DNA from: Bdellovibrionaceae bacterium UBA3535
Lineage (GTDB): Bacteria; Bdellovibrionota; Bdellovibrionia; Bdellovibrionales; UBA840
Assembly (NCBI GenBank): GCA_002376845.1
Contig: DFOS01000007.1
Location: 117,114 to 181,113, forward strand
Length of the DNA: 64,000 bases
Direction: 5' to 3'
This document shows, piece by piece, positions 50,847-59,997 of this stretch; positions within the stretch are counted from its first letter, which is position 1; every line of letters starts with the position of its first letter. The position numbers and the translations under genes were made by a program. The notes under the pieces are model-generated. The model made no database searches and had not been told where the DNA came from. It saw only the letters and a list, made by a program, of their open reading frames with translations.

Positions 50847-52312
50847 GGCAACCTCCAGTTTTGCGACCACGGATTTTGCTCTCTAGCCAGCACGCGAGAC
50901 TTTGATGCCTGAAAATATAATGTGGCAAAAACCTGTTTTTCCTCCTCACTATATTCTCTTCGCTCCAACCCCTCGGGGAAGTATTTACCAATAAATGAAG
51001 TGGTCATCGAGGCATCTATGAATTCTGGATGCTGCAAAATTGCTTTTAAATAGGGAATATTCGTGTGAATGCCAAAGACCACACTATTGCTAAGTACTTG
51101 TAGCATCTTGCTACGAGCCTGCTTGCGGTCTTTTCCCCAAACAATAAGTTTGGCAATCATGGAATCATAATAAGCACTAATAATGTCCCCAGCTTCAAAA
51201 CCATAGTCAAAACGGGCACCTTGAGTTTCAGAAAATTCTTGCGCCAGCAATTTTCCTGTTGAAGGAATTCCTTTGTTATAGGCATCTTCGGCGTACAATC
51301 GGCATTCGATACTATGTCCATGTAGGCTGATTTCCTCTTGCTTCCAACCAAGATCTACTCCAGCAGCAGTAAGGATTTGCGCTTGCACCAAATCCTTTCC
51401 GGTGACCATCTCACTAACTGGGTGCTCCACTTGCAGCCGTGTGTTCATTTCTAAAAAATAGAAGTCACTTCCTTCTAGCAGAAATTCTACGGTGCCGGCC
51501 CCTTTGTAATTGGCTTCCTTGGCTATCTTGATGGCTGCTTCACACATTCTTGCTCTAAGATCAACAGGTAAGATATTTTCGCCAGCCTCTTCTATTACTT
51601 TTTGGTGTCGTCTTTGCACAGAGCACTCTCGCTCATACAAATGAAAGACCTCGCCCTTGGCATCGGCAAAGATTTGTACCTCTATATGCTTCGGATTCTC
51701 TATATACTTTTCTAAAAAGACACGCTCGTCTCCAAAAGCTTGCTTCGCCTCGCGCTTAGCGGAAGCAATCCATTCTCCCGCTTCTTCAGAATTACGAAGA
51801 ACTTTCATCCCGCGGCCACCACCACCACTGGCCGCTTTGACCAAAACGGGGTAACCTATTTTTTCAGCCTCTTGAATTAAGGATTTTTCGTCTTGTTTGT
51901 CACCTTGATACCCGGGAATCATGGGCACACCGACTTTTCCCACCAAATCTTTGGCGGATATTTTATCACCAAATAGTCGAATGGACTTCTCGGATGGACC
52001 AATAAAGCGAATGCCCGCATCTTCACAAGCTTTCGCAAAGGCAGCATTTTCCGATAAAAAACCAAAACCAGGATGTAGGGCGTCGGCCTGCTTTTGTTTT
52101 GCCGCCGCGATATTGGCTTCTATACTCAAATAGGACTCACTAGATGGGGAAGGCCCAATGCATATGGTTTCATCGGCCATTCGGTATGCTCGGGAATGAA
52201 CATCGGCCTCAGAGTGCAATAACAAGGTCTTAATATTCAGTTCGTTACAAGCTTTTATTATTCGAACGGCTACTTCCCCGCGATTGGCTATGGCCACTTT
52301 TTTTATTTTCAT
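50843..52312 (-). CDS. Biotin carboxylase subunit of methylcrotonyl-CoA carboxylase (split alpha subunit)
   Basis: 489 aa from ATG 52312. Biotin carboxylase domain: VAIANRGEVAVRIIKA, ATP-grasp loop KAASGGGGRGMKV, ECSVQRRHQKVIEEAG and FLEMNTRLQVEHPVSEMVTG, ending with NPWSQNWRLP. Fused MCC alpha proteins continue past a comparable xPWSxxxGWRL point into the carrier region; here a stop and a new ATG replace that join. It uses ATP and bicarbonate to carboxylate biotin. It overlaps the hydratase gene by 4 nt. Confidence 0.92.
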   Translation of the reverse strand: MKIKKVAIANRGEVAVRIIKACNELNIKTLLLHSEADVHSRAYRMADETICIGPSPSSESYLSIEANIAAAKQKQADALHPGFGFLSENAAFAKACEDAGIRFIGPSEKSIRLFGDKISAKDLVGKVGVPMIPGYQGDKQDEKSLIQEAEKIGYPVLVKAASGGGGRGMKVLRNSEEAGEWIASAKREAKQAFGDERVFLEKYIENPKHIEVQIFADAKGEVFHLYERECSVQRRHQKVIEEAGENILPVDLRARMCEAAIKIAKEANYKGAGTVEFLLEGSDFYFLEMNTRLQVEHPVSEMVTGKDLVQAQILTAAGVDLGWKQEEISLHGHSIECRLYAEDAYNKGIPSTGKLLAQEFSETQGARFDYGFEAGDIISAYYDSMIAKLIVWGKDRKQARSKMLQVLSNSVVFGIHTNIPYLKAILQHPEFIDASMTTSFIGKYFPEGLERREYSEEEKQVFATLYFQASKSRVLAREQNPWSQNWRLP

Positions 52313-53097
52313 AGGAGTACTCCTTGGGAGGACTTTTTCCATTGCGGCAACTCTTTAGTTAAAAAGTAGTTTAATCCTGCTTGCCCCTCTTCACTAACTC
52401 GTCTTTCTGCAATCACCTTGGAAGTTAAATTACGATATTCAAGAGGTTTGTAGGAAATTTCACGCAACAAAGACTTGGTAGCCAACATTGCCTCATAGCC
52501 ATTTTCTAAAAGGCCTTTACTAAGATTCTTTATCACTTCTTGGTGCTCACTATCTGCAACACAATGGTGTACCAAGTTCATATTCACTGCATCTTTGGTA
52601 GAAAACTGCTCGGCACTTAACATATAGTGTGTAGCCTGCGAAACTCCCATTTTCGTAAGTACAAACGGCATGATGGTCGCAGGTGCCAGTCCCCACTTAG
52701 TTTCCGAAAAACAAAACCTCGTATTATATTCTGCTACGACGATATCTTGGGTAGCCAATAGACCCAAGGCTCCGCCATATACATTTCCATGTGCGTAGGC
52801 CATAGTAGGTACTGAGCAGGAATAAATCGCAGCAAACATATCAAAGAGCTTTTCGGCATCTTCTTGATTTTCTTCTTTCGAGTAGGCCGCCATCTCCTTC
52901 ATCCACTTAAGATCCGCACCGGCACAGAAAGACTTGCCTGCGCCGCGAAGTAAAACCAACTTAAGCCCCTGATGCCGAGAAGCTTCTTGGTAAGCATTGG
53001 TTAGTTGCGAAATTAGGTCTGGATGAAAAGCATTATGCACCTCAGGCCGATTCAAAGTTAGAATCCAATGATCTTCTTTTTTAATAATATCTAACAT
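52309..53097 (-). CDS. Enoyl-CoA hydratase family protein, probable methylglutaconyl-CoA hydratase
   Basis: 262 aa from ATG 53097. Crotonase motifs LRGAGKSFCAGADLKWMKEM and AYAHGNVYGGALGLLATQDIVVAE, with CFSETKWGLAPATIMPFV downstream. Between the carboxylase beta and alpha genes it would hydrate 3-methylglutaconyl-CoA to HMG-CoA, the step joining MCC to HMG-CoA lyase. The precise substrate is deduced from context. Confidence 0.88.
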   Translation of the reverse strand: MLDIIKKEDHWILTLNRPEVHNAFHPDLISQLTNAYQEASRHQGLKLVLLRGAGKSFCAGADLKWMKEMAAYSKEENQEDAEKLFDMFAAIYSCSVPTMAYAHGNVYGGALGLLATQDIVVAEYNTRFCFSETKWGLAPATIMPFVLTKMGVSQATHYMLSAEQFSTKDAVNMNLVHHCVADSEHQEVIKNLSKGLLENGYEAMLATKSLLREISYKPLEYRNLTSKVIAERRVSEEGQAGLNYFLTKELPQWKKSSQGVLL

Positions 53098-53098
53098 A

Positions 53099-54718
53099 CT
53101 ACATCCTAAAAACGCCAAAGGGTTTGGGTGAGCCCCAGCTTTTATTAAGCGAAGCCTTAATTCCTAAGGCTACCACTTTGCGTGTATCTACCGGATCAAT
53201 GATACCATCATCCCATAAACGCGAGGTGGAATAATAAGCCGAAGACTCTTTTGCGTACTTTTCTAAAATCGGTTTTTTAAAAGCCTCTTGCTCCTCAATC
53301 GTCATGCTTTTTCCTTCACGAGCCAGTTGCTCCATTTTCACAGTCAATAAAACATTGGCCGCCTGCTCACCGCCCATTACCGAGATACGAGCGTTGGGCC
53401 ACATCCACAACTGATTGGGTTGATAGGCTCGGCCACACATGCCGTAATTGCCCGCTCCATAGGAGCCGCCAATGATTACAGTAAATTTTGGAACATGGGT
53501 GGAGCTTACTGCTGTTACAAGTTTCGCCCCGTTTTTAGCAATGCCTTCGTTTTCGTATTTTCGCCCCACCATAAAGCCGGTAATGTTTTGCAAAAATAGT
53601 AGTGGTATATTTCGCTGCGTACAAAGCTCAATGAAATGAGCCCCTTTTAGGGCGGATTCAGAAAAAAGAATGCCGTTATTAGCCAATATCCCCACCGGGT
53701 AACCGTGAATGTGGGCAAAACCGCAAACCAAAGTTTCACCATAGCGCTTTTTAAATTCTTGAAATTGTGAACCATCCACAATACGAGCAATGACTTCGCG
53801 TACATCAAATGCTTGTTTGGAATCTTGCGGGATCAAACCATAAAGCTCTTCGGCTGAGTAAAGCGGCTCTTCCACCGGAAAACAGGGCAAGTCTTGCTGC
53901 TGCTGACGATTGAAAAAGCTTACAATATTTCGCGTGATTTCCAATGCGTGCTCGTCGTTTTCTGCATAATGATCGGCAACTCCGCTTAAGCGAGTATGAA
54001 CATCCGCACCGCCAAGATCCTCTGCTTGGACCTCTTCTCCGGTTGCCGCCTTCACAAGTGGTGGCCCACCCAAAAATATGGTTCCCGTTTCTTTTACAAT
54101 CACAGTTTCATCACTCATGGCCGGCACGTAGGCTCCACCCGCGGTGCAAGAACCCATCACCACAGCAATTTGCGGTATGCCGGCCGCCGACATACGCGCC
54201 TGATTGTAAAAGATCCGACCAAAGTGATCTCGGTCAGGAAAGACCTCTGACTGCAAGGGTAAAAAAGCACCGCCACTATCCACAAGGTAGATGCACGGCA
54301 AAGCATTTTCCATGGCAATTTCCTGGGCTCGCAAATGTTTTTTGGCCGTCATAGGATAGTAGGTTCCGCCTTTTACCGTGGCATCATTCGCAACAATCAC
54401 GCACTCCTGATTGCAGATTTTTGCGATACCTGTGATGATCCCCGCTGCCGGCGCCGCCCCATCGTATTGCTCCCAAGCGGCTAGGCTAGAAAACTCTAAA
54501 AAGCTAGAGTCTGGATCAAGTAACTTTTCAATTCGTTCTCTGGCAGTTAGTTTGCCCTTGCTTTTATGGCGATCGATATATTTTTGCCCGCCACCCAATT
54601 TAATTTTCCCTACATCTTGGCGCCACTTTTGCGTTAATGATTTCAAGTTTTCCGTATTGGCCATAAATGTGGGGGAAGAGACATCTACCTTTGATTTTAA
54701 GACTTCCAGATTATCCAT
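53099..54718 (-). CDS. mccB: Methylcrotonyl-CoA carboxylase beta subunit (carboxyltransferase)
   Basis: 539 aa from ATG 54718. Carboxyltransferase motifs: KGKLTARERIEKLLDPDSSFLE, LPCIYLVDSGGAFLPLQ, VMGSCTAGGAYVPAMSDE, LQNITGFMVG and GGSYGAGNYGMCGRAY. GGAFLPLQ and the order of neighbours point to MCC rather than propionyl-CoA carboxylase. It transfers CO2 from biotin to methylcrotonyl-CoA. The gene overlaps tyrS by 8 nt, which suggests tyrS is read into the operon. Confidence 0.93.
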   Translation of the reverse strand: MDNLEVLKSKVDVSSPTFMANTENLKSLTQKWRQDVGKIKLGGGQKYIDRHKSKGKLTARERIEKLLDPDSSFLEFSSLAAWEQYDGAAPAAGIITGIAKICNQECVIVANDATVKGGTYYPMTAKKHLRAQEIAMENALPCIYLVDSGGAFLPLQSEVFPDRDHFGRIFYNQARMSAAGIPQIAVVMGSCTAGGAYVPAMSDETVIVKETGTIFLGGPPLVKAATGEEVQAEDLGGADVHTRLSGVADHYAENDEHALEITRNIVSFFNRQQQQDLPCFPVEEPLYSAEELYGLIPQDSKQAFDVREVIARIVDGSQFQEFKKRYGETLVCGFAHIHGYPVGILANNGILFSESALKGAHFIELCTQRNIPLLFLQNITGFMVGRKYENEGIAKNGAKLVTAVSSTHVPKFTVIIGGSYGAGNYGMCGRAYQPNQLWMWPNARISVMGGEQAANVLLTVKMEQLAREGKSMTIEEQEAFKKPILEKYAKESSAYYSTSRLWDDGIIDPVDTRKVVALGIKASLNKSWGSPKPFGVFRM

Positions 54719-55979
54719 TCTTGACCTCAATTTTTTTGAATTTCTTTTTCCCTACGCGAAGTAAAAATGATCCAGAAGCATAGACTTCGCTGGGCACCTT
54801 ATCTTCTGCATTTTCGATAACGGTATCTTCAAAGCGCACGCCCCTACCTTTTATTAAGCGACGTGCTTCTCCTTTTGAAGAGGTAAAACCTGCCGCATTT
54901 ACAAGGGCTGCCCAATTCATCTCCATCAAATCCTTTTTCTCCACAGCAAAAGTAGGGACTTCTAAGTGGGCTTGAACATCTATTTTAACAATCTCGGAGC
55001 TTGTGGTAATTTTTTTATCTGGATCGGCAGAGCCAAACTGATTGACTGCCGTAGCATAGGCCTTCGCTGCAGCATCTGGTCCATGACAAATTTTGCAAGC
55101 TTCAAAGGCCAAAATTTCTTTTGCTCGATTGGCATTGGCTTGCACCAGAGAGGCAATCTCCTGAACCGGCAAAAAGGTAAATATCTTCATTAGCTTTTCA
55201 ATGTCGGCATCATCTGAGTTACGAAAGTATTGATAGTATTCCAGGGGACTGGTCTTACTTGCATCCAACCAAAGCGCCCCTTTCTCTGTTTTGCCAAATT
55301 TCGTGCCGCTGGAATTCATCAGTAGCGGCAAAGTTATTCCAAAGGTATCTTTTTCTAATCCCATGCGGCGACAAAGATCATCTCCCGCGACAATATTTCC
55401 CCATTGATCTTGCCCGCCTAGTTGCAAACTACAATTGTGGTCACGAAGCAAAACATAAAAATCATAGGCTTGTAAAATCATATAATTGAATTCTAAAAAG
55501 CTAAGGCCCTTTTCAAGGCGCAACTTTACGGACTCGGCAGTCAACATGCGATTGACGGAGAAGCGAGAGCCAACCTCACGCAGAAAGTCGATATAGTTCA
55601 ACTTCATCAACCAATCCTTGTTATCGAGAAGCATGCCTTGCTTGCCATCCAAATTTAAAAAGCGCTTTAATTGCTGCTCGATTTTTTTAGAATTGGCATC
55701 TAGCTCATTGGAGGTAAGCATTTGCCGCATTTCACTTTTTCCAGAAGGATCTCCTACGCGAGCTGTTCCCCCACCCACCAAAGCAATGGCTTGGTGTCCC
55801 GCCTTCTGCATATGCACCATGGCCATAACTGGTACAAGATGCCCAATGTGCAAGGAATCTGCCGTAGGATCAAATCCCACATAAAAAGTACGATTTTGCT
55901 GGAGGTGATTTTCTAGCTCCTGCTCATGGGTTTGCTGATAGATAAAGCCGCGCTCTCGTAATGTATCTAAAACCGTCAA
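54711..55979 (-). CDS. tyrS: Tyrosyl-tRNA synthetase
   Basis: 422 aa from TTG 55979, chosen since GGGGAG lies 5 nt upstream and the length equals the family norm; the frame extends upstream to 56111 without homology. Class I motifs: FYVGFDPTADSLHIGHLVP (HIGH), QAYDFYVLLRDHNCSLQLGGQDQWGN and KFGKTEKGALW (KFGKT in place of KMSKS, the TyrRS form). C-terminal S4 RNA-binding domain begins near KGEARRLIKGRGVRFED. It charges tRNA-Tyr. Confidence 0.96.
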   Translation of the reverse strand: MTVLDTLRERGFIYQQTHEQELENHLQQNRTFYVGFDPTADSLHIGHLVPVMAMVHMQKAGHQAIALVGGGTARVGDPSGKSEMRQMLTSNELDANSKKIEQQLKRFLNLDGKQGMLLDNKDWLMKLNYIDFLREVGSRFSVNRMLTAESVKLRLEKGLSFLEFNYMILQAYDFYVLLRDHNCSLQLGGQDQWGNIVAGDDLCRRMGLEKDTFGITLPLLMNSSGTKFGKTEKGALWLDASKTSPLEYYQYFRNSDDADIEKLMKIFTFLPVQEIASLVQANANRAKEILAFEACKICHGPDAAAKAYATAVNQFGSADPDKKITTSSEIVKIDVQAHLEVPTFAVEKKDLMEMNWAALVNAAGFTSSKGEARRLIKGRGVRFEDTVIENAEDKVPSEVYASGSFLLRVGKKKFKKIEVKNG

Positions 55980-56087
55980 ATCGACTCCCCTGAAAATGTG
56001 AAAATTATGCCTTAAAAGCTCTAGCATGGCTAGCAATGGATCTAAACTATGGTATATGCTAGGCAGCATAGAAAGTGGGCAATATCC

Positions 56088-56918
56088 ATGGAAGTAAGAA
56101 TCCAACATCACATAGTTGAAAAAGAGAGCACATTAAGAGATTACTGCCTAGACAAGCTTCAATGGCAACCTGACTTTTTTGAAAAAATTTTGGATATCGG
56201 CGGCATTTACATCGACCGAAAACGCTGTGAGAAAAACCAAAAATTACGTGCTGGTAGCTATTTGCGCCTACATACCCAGCCCAAACGCTTTCGAATCCCC
56301 CAAAATATTGAGCAGCTGCTGGTTGAGGAAGAGGAAGACTTCTGGATTTTACACAAGAGCTCGGGCCTTCCCGTGCACGCCACTCTCGACAATGCCAAAG
56401 AGAACCTTCTTTATCAATGGCAATCAAAAACCGGCAAAGCGGCCTATATCACCCATCGACTAGATGTGGAAACCGAAGGACTAATCCTTTTGGCTAAAAA
56501 CAAAGACTTTCAACGTCAATTCAATGAAGCGCTACAAACAAAACAAGTTGTGAAAATTTACCAAGCGCATTGTGAAGCCGAGCTTCAGCAGGGAGAATAC
56601 ATTCATTATATGCAAAAGAGCAAAACCGCACCCAAAAAGTTGTTTGAAGATGCAGCTGCGGATCGCATGCTTTGCCGCATGGAAATATTGGCTGTCATAG
56701 AGAAGCAACACTGGCTGCAGTTACACACGGGCCGTCCCCATCAAATTCGTGCCCAAATGGCTTTTTTGGGAGCCCCCATACTAGGCGATACGATGTATGG
56801 TGCTAAAGCCGCGCATCGCTTTGGTTTGGTGGCAAGTTATTTACGCTTCCCTTATAAGAATTCTAGCTTTGAAGTAAGCATTGCAGATTGCTTTCTCGGC
56901 AAATCAATTTTAAGTTAA
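56088..56918 (+). CDS. RluA-family 23S rRNA/tRNA pseudouridine synthase
   Basis: 276 aa from ATG 56088. N-terminal S4-like part (STLRDYCLDKLQWQPDFFEKIL, IYIDRKRCEKNQKLRAGSYL), then LHKSSGLPVHAT and the catalytic block THRLDVETEGLILLAKN, with the Asp of HRLD as nucleophile; RPHQIRAQMAFLGAPILGD follows. It isomerises uridine in a structural RNA; which position cannot be told from sequence. Confidence 0.9.
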   Translation: MEVRIQHHIVEKESTLRDYCLDKLQWQPDFFEKILDIGGIYIDRKRCEKNQKLRAGSYLRLHTQPKRFRIPQNIEQLLVEEEEDFWILHKSSGLPVHATLDNAKENLLYQWQSKTGKAAYITHRLDVETEGLILLAKNKDFQRQFNEALQTKQVVKIYQAHCEAELQQGEYIHYMQKSKTAPKKLFEDAAADRMLCRMEILAVIEKQHWLQLHTGRPHQIRAQMAFLGAPILGDTMYGAKAAHRFGLVASYLRFPYKNSSFEVSIADCFLGKSILS

Positions 56919-56922
56919 AAGT

Positions 56923-57339
56923 ATGCGTTATATAAAGTTACTTTTATTTTTTACCTTGGTTGTTGTTTCGAAAAATGCAGTACAAGAAATGAACTCCATT
57001 TCTCTTGATACCCATATGAAAATGCAGCAAGATTTTTCAATCATTCTAAAAGATGCCATTCTTTTGGCTGTTCCTACTGCCACTGAAATATCTAATGAAA
57101 ATATCCGCTCCAAGGTTCTTTCCAAGGATGAAATTCAAATTGCTTTTAATTCACAGTTTTTGAATTCCGAAAATAGCAATGTGAAAATTATTTTAGAAGG
57201 ACTTGCTGACCTGAATCGTATCTATGAAAATGATACGCCCACCAATAAATGGTCCATTGATTCTTTTACCTTGGGAGATGAAGAAGTGGAGTTTCAAGAC
57301 GAAATTTTGATAGAGGTAGATCGATCAAGGATACAATGA
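56923..57339 (+). CDS. Hypothetical protein with N-terminal membrane segment
   Basis: 138 aa. Hydrophobic N-terminus (YIKLLLFFTLVVVSKNAV) that is either a signal peptide or an anchor, then a soluble part rich in Asn, Ser and Glu. No known family. It begins 4 nt after the pseudouridine synthase gene and overlaps the methyltransferase gene by 4 nt, so it belongs to the same transcript. Confidence 0.55.
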   Translation: MRYIKLLLFFTLVVVSKNAVQEMNSISLDTHMKMQQDFSIILKDAILLAVPTATEISNENIRSKVLSKDEIQIAFNSQFLNSENSNVKIILEGLADLNRIYENDTPTNKWSIDSFTLGDEEVEFQDEILIEVDRSRIQ

Positions 57340-58382
57340 CAGACTTTGCCTTAAGTGATGAAGAGCGCATACAAATCACTAGTGATGGCGATATTGTATT
57401 GCTGGGACAGATTGTAGAAGAAGTAGATTTTTTAAAGCAAATCTATAAAAATATTCGAGCTAAAGACCACTATTTCATCAGCCAAGCGAACCATCGTGAA
57501 TTTGTGATAGAAGCCTATGATCAGATACTTGTAATTCCCCAGCTAATCATGGAGCGAGGCAAATGGCTCTTTCGCCCTGTAGAGGATGTAGAGTTTGAAA
57601 TCAATTTGAATGAACTCTACCTAGATGATTGGGATAGATTGTTAGGCCGCACAAAAGACCAAATCCCTTTTGTTTTAACGGATTCGGCACAAGAGCAGGT
57701 TTTCAAAGCTTGCGACGAGTACGATGACGATTCTATTACCTTTGAAGGGCATATCTATCCCACGCCTTACTATTACCAAAGTAACTCCAGCGTAAATGAA
57801 AGTTCTTGGTGGTCTGCTAAATACAGAGAAAACAACAAACCCGGCTGGGATCTAGAAGGGCATCACCCCATGCTGGAGAATGCGATCTCCACCTTAAAAC
57901 TCAATAAGTCCAAAATTCTTGTTACCGGTAGCGGCAAGGGGCATGATGCGGCATTTTTAGCAAAGCAGGGACATATTGTGCACGGCCTGGATTTTTCAAG
58001 TGAAGCCATAACAGCAGCAAAATCCCTATATGGAGAGGGGGATCAACTAAAATGGATCACCGCGGATATTTTTGATTTCAATAAACTTGGGGTCTACGAT
58101 TTGGTTTTTGATCACACCTCCTATTGCGCCATTCAGCCAAAAAGACGGAATGAACTTGTTCGCAAATGGCATCAATTCTTAAGAGACGGAGGACATCTAT
58201 TGGGAATCTTTTTTGCTATGGACAAGCAAAACGGCCCACCCTTTGGCGGAAGTGAGTGGGAGCTAGCCAAGCGATGCGAAAAAGGTTTTCGGCCTATTTA
58301 CTGGAACCGCCTTCCGTCGGCCCCCCAATACTCTAGACACGGCATTGAGTTTATGGCCTACTTGCAAAAGGTAAACTCCTAA
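57336..58382 (+). CDS. SAM-dependent methyltransferase (TPMT-like) fused to a DUF1285-like N-terminal domain
   Basis: 348 aa. Residues about 165-345 are a class I methyltransferase: SWWSAKYRENNKPGWDLEGHHPML is the thiopurine-methyltransferase-like lead, KILVTGSGKGHDAAFLAKQGHIVHGLDFSSEAI is the SAM-binding loop, and VYDLVFDHTSYCAI follows. The first 150 residues form a separate beta-rich domain (SDGDIVLLGQIVEE, FRPVEDVEFEINLNELYLDDW) that I would tentatively compare to DUF1285. The acceptor molecule is unknown. Confidence 0.78.
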   Translation: MTDFALSDEERIQITSDGDIVLLGQIVEEVDFLKQIYKNIRAKDHYFISQANHREFVIEAYDQILVIPQLIMERGKWLFRPVEDVEFEINLNELYLDDWDRLLGRTKDQIPFVLTDSAQEQVFKACDEYDDDSITFEGHIYPTPYYYQSNSSVNESSWWSAKYRENNKPGWDLEGHHPMLENAISTLKLNKSKILVTGSGKGHDAAFLAKQGHIVHGLDFSSEAITAAKSLYGEGDQLKWITADIFDFNKLGVYDLVFDHTSYCAIQPKRRNELVRKWHQFLRDGGHLLGIFFAMDKQNGPPFGGSEWELAKRCEKGFRPIYWNRLPSAPQYSRHGIEFMAYLQKVNS

Positions 58383-59168
58383 ATGCTGCAAGACCCACTA
58401 CGCTTGCGCTTTGCCATCTTTTTCGTAGTTCTGCTTTTTTTTATTGGCTTAGAGTTTTTTCTTTCCGATCGCAAAAAGAGCGCAAAACGCTTTGCGCGCT
58501 GGCCTGCCAACCTTGGTATGTCATTTGTGTCTTCCTTCTTGATTCGAGCTTTGTCCCCTCTGGGGGTCGCCGGCGTGGCTGTATGGGCAAATGAAAAGTC
58601 TTTAGGATTGTTTCATTTTTTAGATATAGCCTCTCATCCCGCCATTTTTTTAGCTTCGCTAGTAATGCTCGATCTCTTGATTTACGCACAGCATGTTCTT
58701 ACCCATCATGTTGCTTTTCTATGGCGTTTGCACCGCGTGCACCATAGCGATTTAGAATTAGATGCAACAAGCGCTCTACGCTTTCATCCTCTAGAAATCG
58801 TGTTCTCCTTTTTTTATAAATCCTTATTTGTTTTGATTTTTGGTTTTTCAGCTACTAGCGTAATTGTATTTGAAATTTTATTAAATGGATTTGCTATCTT
58901 CAATCATTCGAACCTGCATCTACCTGGCAAGCTAGAAAAGATCCTACGCTACTTTATTGTCACGCCCCAAATGCATGTGGTTCATCATTCTATTGCCGAA
59001 AACGAGCAAAAAAAGAATTACGGTTTTTGTTTTTCCTTTTGGGACCGCTGGTTGAATACATATCTACAAAGATCAGAAGAAAAAGATATAGGCCTAAAAG
59101 ATTTTCGGTCCGATAAAGAACAAAGCTTTTGGGAATTACTCATACAGCCTATAAAAAAACAGGGATGA
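58383..59168 (+). CDS. Sterol desaturase / fatty acid hydroxylase family membrane protein
   Basis: 261 aa, about five transmembrane helices. Di-iron histidine boxes: HVLTHH, HRVHH, then HSNLH and HVVHH near residue 200. Enzymes of this family hydroxylate or desaturate membrane lipids. ATG 58383 directly follows the methyltransferase stop. Its last codons and stop lie inside the left 29-bp repeat that flanks the HEPN/MNT cassette, so the insertion left the coding sequence intact. Confidence 0.9.
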   Translation: MLQDPLRLRFAIFFVVLLFFIGLEFFLSDRKKSAKRFARWPANLGMSFVSSFLIRALSPLGVAGVAVWANEKSLGLFHFLDIASHPAIFLASLVMLDLLIYAQHVLTHHVAFLWRLHRVHHSDLELDATSALRFHPLEIVFSFFYKSLFVLIFGFSATSVIVFEILLNGFAIFNHSNLHLPGKLEKILRYFIVTPQMHVVHHSIAENEQKKNYGFCFSFWDRWLNTYLQRSEEKDIGLKDFRSDKEQSFWELLIQPIKKQG

Positions 59169-59173
59169 AGATT
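59145..59173. repeat. 29-bp direct repeat, left copy
   Basis: Identical over 29 bp to 59998-60026 and differing at the next base on both sides. It contains the final codons and stop of the hydroxylase gene and ends in GATGAAGATT, the sequence that forms the 3' strand of the rnpB P1 stem in the right copy. Confidence 0.9.
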
Positions 59174-59178
59174 GGTAT

Positions 59179-59583
59179 TTATTGTATGTTTTTCTCTGCC
59201 CACAAGACGACCGCTTCTGCTGCCTGCAACGAGGCCTCGACCTCTTCTTTTCCCAGCTCACTCACCCCTTCTTCATAACGCCGAATCGTAGCGTAGGGAT
59301 TTAGCTCAGAAAGTTTAAAGCCACCTGGTGGCTCAAGATCCTCTGGCATCAAAGCAACCAAAACGCCCAAATCATGAACTAAGGGAAAAGAAACTTGCGA
59401 ATGTACCAGGACCGCTTTAAGAGCCTTTTCCACACTTTGTTGTGCTAAGAAAACGATATTTTCAGGACGCCCCTCTGCTTGCGGCTGATTTAAAAACATT
59501 GCGGATTTTAAATCACCACGCGCTATCGCGACCAATTCTTTTGCATATTCTTTTTTAAATAGGCGTTTTTTTTCATCCACCAT
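59179..59583 (-). CDS. HEPN domain protein (toxin of a HEPN/MNT pair)
   Basis: 134 aa, helical. ENIVFLAQQSVEKALKAVLV, LVHDLGVLVALM and NPYATIRRYEEG are the usual blocks of HEPN proteins that pair with minimal nucleotidyltransferases. In characterised HepT/MntA systems the HEPN protein is an RNase held in check by AMPylation from its partner. Its start overlaps the MNT gene by 11 nt, with MNT first in the transcript. Confidence 0.87.
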   Translation of the reverse strand: MVDEKKRLFKKEYAKELVAIARGDLKSAMFLNQPQAEGRPENIVFLAQQSVEKALKAVLVHSQVSFPLVHDLGVLVALMPEDLEPPGGFKLSELNPYATIRRYEEGVSELGKEEVEASLQAAEAVVLWAEKNIQ

Positions 59584-59920
59584 ACAAATCTAATCCTTCT
59601 CTACTGGCAATAAAGCAGACTCCACCCACATCTTTCCTCAGATTGTATTCTTTTTCTGTTTTTAAAATAAAATCTACCGCAAAACTAGACAAGGGCTTCC
59701 CATACAGTAGGGTTTTGGAATTTTCTAAATCCTCATGATTGGCAAAAACCAACAATATATCTAGGTCAGAATCAGGCGTAAAACTTCCCTCCACCGCAGA
59801 GCCAAAAAGAATAATACGCTGAACCTTCAATTTTCTAGATAGTATCTCGGCTAAACGTTTGGCTTCATTTTTAGCTTTTCTATTTAAATCAGGATTTGCT
59901 TTTAACTTTAATAATCCCAT
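59573..59920 (-). CDS. MNT-type nucleotidyltransferase (antitoxin of a HEPN/MNT pair)
   Basis: 115 aa. LFGSAVEGSFTPDSDLDILLVF is the minimal nucleotidyltransferase signature: GS followed by DxD metal ligands. A third Asp lies in FAVDFIL. MntA-type partners AMPylate the HEPN toxin. The gene comes first in the operon, overlaps the HEPN gene, and has a promoter whose -10 is only 5 nt from the ATG. Confidence 0.9.
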   Translation of the reverse strand: MGLLKLKANPDLNRKAKNEAKRLAEILSRKLKVQRIILFGSAVEGSFTPDSDLDILLVFANHEDLENSKTLLYGKPLSSFAVDFILKTEKEYNLRKDVGGVCFIASREGLDLYGG

Positions 59921-59925
59921 GACTT

Positions 59926-59954
59926 ATTTTATCTTATTTTTTTGCAATGGTAAA
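59926..59954 (-). promoter_or_regulatory. Promoter of the MNT-HEPN operon
   Basis: On the minus strand: TTTACC (59954-59949), 17 bp, TAAAAT (59931-59926), then 5 nt to ATG 59920. No ribosome-binding site is present, so a leaderless transcript is predicted. It lies within the repeat-bounded cassette, so the module carries its own promoter. Confidence 0.5.
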
Positions 59955-59997
59955 AAAGAAATGCTTCTTTCTAATGAAAGAGAGTGATCTGCAAGAT

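Noticed and set aside
55980..56111. N-terminal extension of TyrS
   Set aside because: No homology to TyrRS, and TTG 55979 has a well-placed GGGGAG and gives the normal length.
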